Source: Isoetes taiwanensis
Taxonomy: Eukaryota; Streptophyta; Lycopodiopsida; Isoetales; Isoetaceae
Assembly (NCBI GenBank): GCA_021234155.1
Contig: JAJEKV010000013.1
Span: 10,519,240 to 10,583,239, forward strand
DNA length: 64,000 nt
Direction of reading: 5' to 3'
The number at the start of each line of letters is the position of its first letter. Within the stretch, counting starts at the first letter, position 1. Both the position numbers and the translations under genes were made by a program. The notes under the pieces are model-generated. The model saw nothing but the letters and a program-made list of their open reading frames with translations. It had not been told where the DNA came from and did not search any database. Of this stretch, positions 60,240-64,000 are shown one piece after another.

Positions 60240-62967
60240 GGATTTGAATTTCCAGGCTTATACGAAATTGCCTCCTCCTGTTTCAATCCTCCTCAGTTCC
60301 AGTTCCAGGCGCCTCAGCTCTCATTTCCGGCACCTCTCCTCGGCTCTGGCGCAAAGGTGAGCCATTCTTCCTTTTGTGCAAGTTTTCTTCTTCCGTTCTT
60401 CCTATGCTTACAGGTTTTTGCCTGCTCAGTTCCAGTTCCAGGCGCCTCAGCTCTCATTTCCGGCACCTCTCCTCAGCTCTCAATCTTGGCGCAAAGGTGA
60501 GCCATTCTTCCTTTCCTTTTCTTCCGTTCTTTCTATGCTTACAGGTTCGAGCCCATTTCTTTCATTCATTCTTCCTGACTCTGGCACAATGGCCTGGTTT
60601 ACATAGTGGTAAGTTTTCTATCAAGCATCTAGATGTAAACTCTTGCTGCAAACGGCTGTTCATATGTATCCACTCTTTCAGTGAAACCGAGGGACAGGGA
60701 ATGTTAGTTCCAGGCATGCAGTAATGGCTCCAAATTCGGACAGTAGATGCTATAATGGCTCCAAATTTTGTTGAATTTTAAAGCTCCAAATTCATATTTG
60801 AGGTTTGTATAAACAACCTATTCTGCAGGATATGCTCATTCATTTCACACAGTTCCCTTTTAATCTCACTCTAGATGGATGCATCAGTATATTTAGCTTG
60901 CCTCCGGCCGTTTTTGAGGATGACAAGGGTAAGAACATAGAATGCTTGGATTCATAGATACACTAAGCTTCTTTAAGCCATTTCCAAGCTTTTATTTTCA
61001 GATATCATTGTTGTTTAGCATGATTATGGCACTTTTTTATTGTTTGGTGCTTGGAGCAGAGCACTTCGCACTCCACCATTTTCATTTGTTGAAATTATTT
61101 TTGGCAAAATAGTTTTAACACAATGGAGGCCTCCTTCATTGTCACACATATCAGATGTACGAGATAACGGTTTCGGTTCATATTGATATCGAGCAGAAGC
61201 ATTATTTTGGTGAGACGGCTTATGTTTTGGTTCTATTCCTATTTCCATAATTATTTAAGCAAATGTAAGATGCATTTAAACTACAGTGCATTTCATCAGG
61301 GTTTGGGTGCTTCAATTTATTCGAATAGGATATAATGTTCTAAAACCTTTCATGTCCAAATTTCTATGCAGGATTCTAAGGAAAACGCAAAGTCTGAGAG
61401 CCAAGAATGGCTAACCAACGTGGTAATTATATCTACTTTTAGCTTTTATAGTTTTTTAAAGTCCCAAAGAGTCAATTATACACGTAATACCTGCTGAATC
61501 CCTTTGACATGAGAAATCACAAAGTAGCACCCTTAGGACTGCTCTATGGTTCTAGCTTGAAGTGGAGGAGAATGCATTTTAGCTATGCAGGTAAAACCAT
61601 GCATACAAGCTATTTAGTTAGTACATTCTGTAGTAGAGGGACATGACCCGGAATGTCATATCAGGCATATAGCTAATGCAACTGTCCTCATCAAAGTAGT
61701 GGAGAGATGGATTTTAGTTAGCATGTCTTGAAAAACTGCACGGAAACAATGCTTTTCTTCCCTGTACATTATACTGGAAAATAGGCCCTTTAATGTGCAA
61801 TTGGACACAATTTCAATCTGAAATGGACTGCATAATCCTTTGCACTTACAGAACTTTTGTACTTTTGAAGGTCTTCTAACTATGGAATCTTATAATCGAG
61901 TTCTTTGAAGAGGGCAATATTTATTGAAGCAGATCCATTTCTGTAAGTTGCATGATCCAGTGAAACTCTGCTTGATATTTTACCTTTCTCTATGTTAATA
62001 CTTGCTCCAGCATCATCAAATTAGGGCAATCGAAAGAGTCCAATACAAAAAATAAGATGGAGGTACTTTGATGCATTCTGTGTGTGTACTTTCTGCATTA
62101 CGTTATTAGATTGAAGCATACCGTATTTATTCTGCAGGTACCTTGATACTTTCAGCCCCAAACAAGGAACTTTTGTATCGAACATGGGTCTACTGCCCTC
62201 CAGTTTATGCCAGATGGAACCAAAGCATCATAATTAATCCATACATCGGGTTGTCTTCTGGAGTTCAGGATTCTGTTGTTTGCAATTCGATTGCCACTGT
62301 TCACAGTTCAAGGTAAACAGAAGATTCACAATCCTTATTTATTTTTATTTTGTAAGATGTTCAAGGGATGTCCACCTTCTTTCTACCTGTTCTTTTTTGG
62401 AGGCTGGACGGCTCCAGTGATGTGTATCATTAGAGGGCGATTCTTGGACCATATTGAACTCGACCTTGAACACTTTAGAATATGTATGCAGGCTGCTGAA
62501 TATGATCAAACATAACATTTCCCTGACTTGAGAGCATTCCTACAGTGATTGAAGCTTATGGAATAAGGGTCAATTTTCATCAAATGTTGTAAGTGCTTTG
62601 AGCTTTTAGAATGTGTTGTCTAGGGCTTCAAATTGCTCTTTATATAGGTAAAAGTTTCAGACTTAAGTAGTGCCGCTGATATAAAAGTGCATTTTCCTAA
62701 CTGTTGAACAAGCAAGACTGGCACGTCTCATTACTGCCTTTGCGTACAACCCAATTTATTAGCAGTGCCGTTAGACCATCTGGCTGGAACTGGCTGCAAC
62801 TTGTGTACAACTTAGGTTTGAAGCGATGTTAATAGTTGATTATTTAGACGTGCCTTGCTCATTCTGTTTTTTCATTGTTTGTAATATCATGCCTTCGACT
62901 TTGTTAAATTTTGACATTCATGTCCATTCTTCAGGAGTACTGTTTTTGCCTTGAAGGTCTACAGAAG
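60240..62967 (+). CDS. Unidentified plus-strand gene spanning the repeat edge (copy 3 into right flank)
   Basis: A CT-rich leader carries two copies of a block ending GGCGCAAAG then GTGAGCC (about 60296-60380 and 60421-60510). Candidate exons are: start codon about 60589 (donor at 60609), 60875-60928, 61372-61422 (DSKENAKSESQEWLTNV), then in the flank 62138-62312 and 62935-62967. The last two join in one open frame giving LSAPNKELLYRTWVYCPPVY, INPYIGLSSGVQDSVV and STVFALKVYRR. I do not recognise the protein. The join between the exon at 61422 and that at 62138 is not in phase, so an exon is probably missing. Only this copy links the leader to downstream exons, so it is the only possible working copy. 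Confidence 0.4.
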
Positions 62968-64000
62968 GTATCAGAAACACAATTAACTTTGCGGCTGACG
63001 AAGGAAATCCTTACACAAGCAACTCAAGCTCAATATTCTAGCGATCTCGACTCCCCGAGAAGCCCATTTTCTAGCGATCTCTTCTTTAGCATTACATTGC
63101 CATTGTTGTTTAGAGTTATTCACAAATTTTCAAGCATGGCAAAAGATAATTTTATAATGATCAAGTTGGTACCTATATATTTGGAAGTGACAGGCTTGCA
63201 AAGAGTGCTTGAATTACACTCCAAAATATACTGTGAGCTTCTTCATCATGAATAATGTTGGTCTATAAACTATCACATTTCTCTGTAGAAAATCTTGGGC
63301 CTACAACAAGTTCACAAGTAAAAAATGGATGCAGGAACAACTCTAGAAATAGCTCCTTGAGGTACACATAGTTTTAAATGATAAAGTAGTCACTGCTAGC
63401 TTGGGACACCACAAGGTTTCACAAACAATCAAGCATAAGTTTACGTAAACAAGCCATATCGAAATTGCACATATAAGATTTCCCTTTCTTCCAATTATAA
63501 GTCATAATTGCAAGGGATGACAATATATGGCACACACTTATCCGAAAAATCTCTTAATATCTCACTTATGATTTGGGATTATATTTTTAAAAAGGTTATG
63601 CAAGGGATTCTTGGCATATCCCATGCATAGTTTGTAATTCACATGGTCTATATGTTATTCATAAACCTAGAACCACACATCTATAATGAATCACTCTAAA
63701 TCTCATAGGATCACATTTATTCCACGTAAATTTACTCCTTTCAAGATGATTCAATTCCAAAAACCTGACAGTCTAATCGCAATTGTGTTGATTACACTAA
63801 GGTCTACTATCTTTCACAAAATCCTAAACCATTGTAAGCACCAACAAACACCCTAAATTGTATGCAAACCATGCCATCTATCCTATTCCACCCAATGCAT
63901 TCCATTATTCCTACATGTTCCACGGAGCATAGTTAATGCTCGACCTTCTTAAATTGACCTAACATTTTCACAATTTGGGCTCCATTACAACTAAGAACAC
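62968..64000. other. Right flank, AT-rich
   Basis: An open plus-strand frame continues to 63255 (LTLRLTKEILTQATQAQYSS) and could be intron read-through or a further exon of the preceding gene. From 63260 onward the sequence is AT-rich with no gene, RNA or mobile element that I can recognise. Confidence 0.35.

Larger units (their letters stand above)
44364..61799. repeat. 18-kb tandem repeat, copy 3 (best-read copy)
   Basis: Begins after CCTTTAATGTGCA and ends with the same sequence at 61799, then passes into single-copy DNA. It is about 730 bases shorter, mainly because its satellite array lacks two monomers. CAG/CTG words agree with protein constraint more often here than in the other copies. 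Confidence 0.95.

Overview
The window is nuclear DNA of a land plant. It carries plant-type genes with short GT-AG introns (64 to 307 bases in the clearest gene): a plant-type fatty acid amide hydrolase, a plastid-type sigma-70 factor, a peroxisomal acyl-CoA oxidase of the ACX3 kind and a PPR fragment. It also carries a Ty1/copia remnant, satellite arrays and long AT-rich stretches. The species cannot be named from the sequence.

Layout. (1) 1-1536: first seven exons of a fatty acid amide hydrolase gene on the minus strand, running off the left edge, intact and correctly phased. (2) 1985-2400: a 50-bp minisatellite. (3) 3258-4845: about 1.3 kb of almost pure purine on the plus strand, in two blocks. 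(4) 4846-7197: a fragment copied from inside the large repeat described next, an inverted satellite monomer and five direct monomers of a ~340-bp satellite. (5) 8027-61799: three head-to-tail copies of one segment (8027-26193, 26194-44363, 44364-61799; about 18.17, 18.17 and 17.44 kb). (6) 61800-64000: single-copy right flank with exons that appear to continue a gene whose promoter and first exons lie inside the repeat.

Each repeat copy reads, left to right: the 3' end of a sigma-factor gene (minus), a copia pol remnant (minus), one exon of an unrecognised gene (minus), a decayed PPR fragment (plus), two copies of a ~545-bp direct repeat, a TTTCCC microsatellite, a 2-kb AT-rich block, a TIR-like 16-mer, a ~340-bp satellite array (14, 14 and 12 monomers), a region without a clear gene, a short purine tract, a SANT/Myb-like exon (minus), the 3' half of an acyl-CoA oxidase (minus) and the 5' end of a plus-strand gene. 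Most genic pieces are truncated or frame-broken. The only gene that looks intact is the fatty acid amide hydrolase.

Two patterns deserve attention. First, the three arrays keep the same order of variant monomers, so whole units were duplicated; the third array has lost two monomers, which explains most of its shorter length. Second, differences between copies cluster at CAG/CTG and CG-containing words and take forms such as GCTG versus CTTTG, while AT-rich parts are almost identical. This looks like methylation-linked long-read base-calling error left unpolished in multi-copy DNA, not real divergence. Frame breaks in copies 1 and 2 should therefore be read with caution. No complete novel gene system was found. 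The most unusual object is the satellite monomer, which carries a tRNA-like internal promoter signature and sits beside TIR-like ends.
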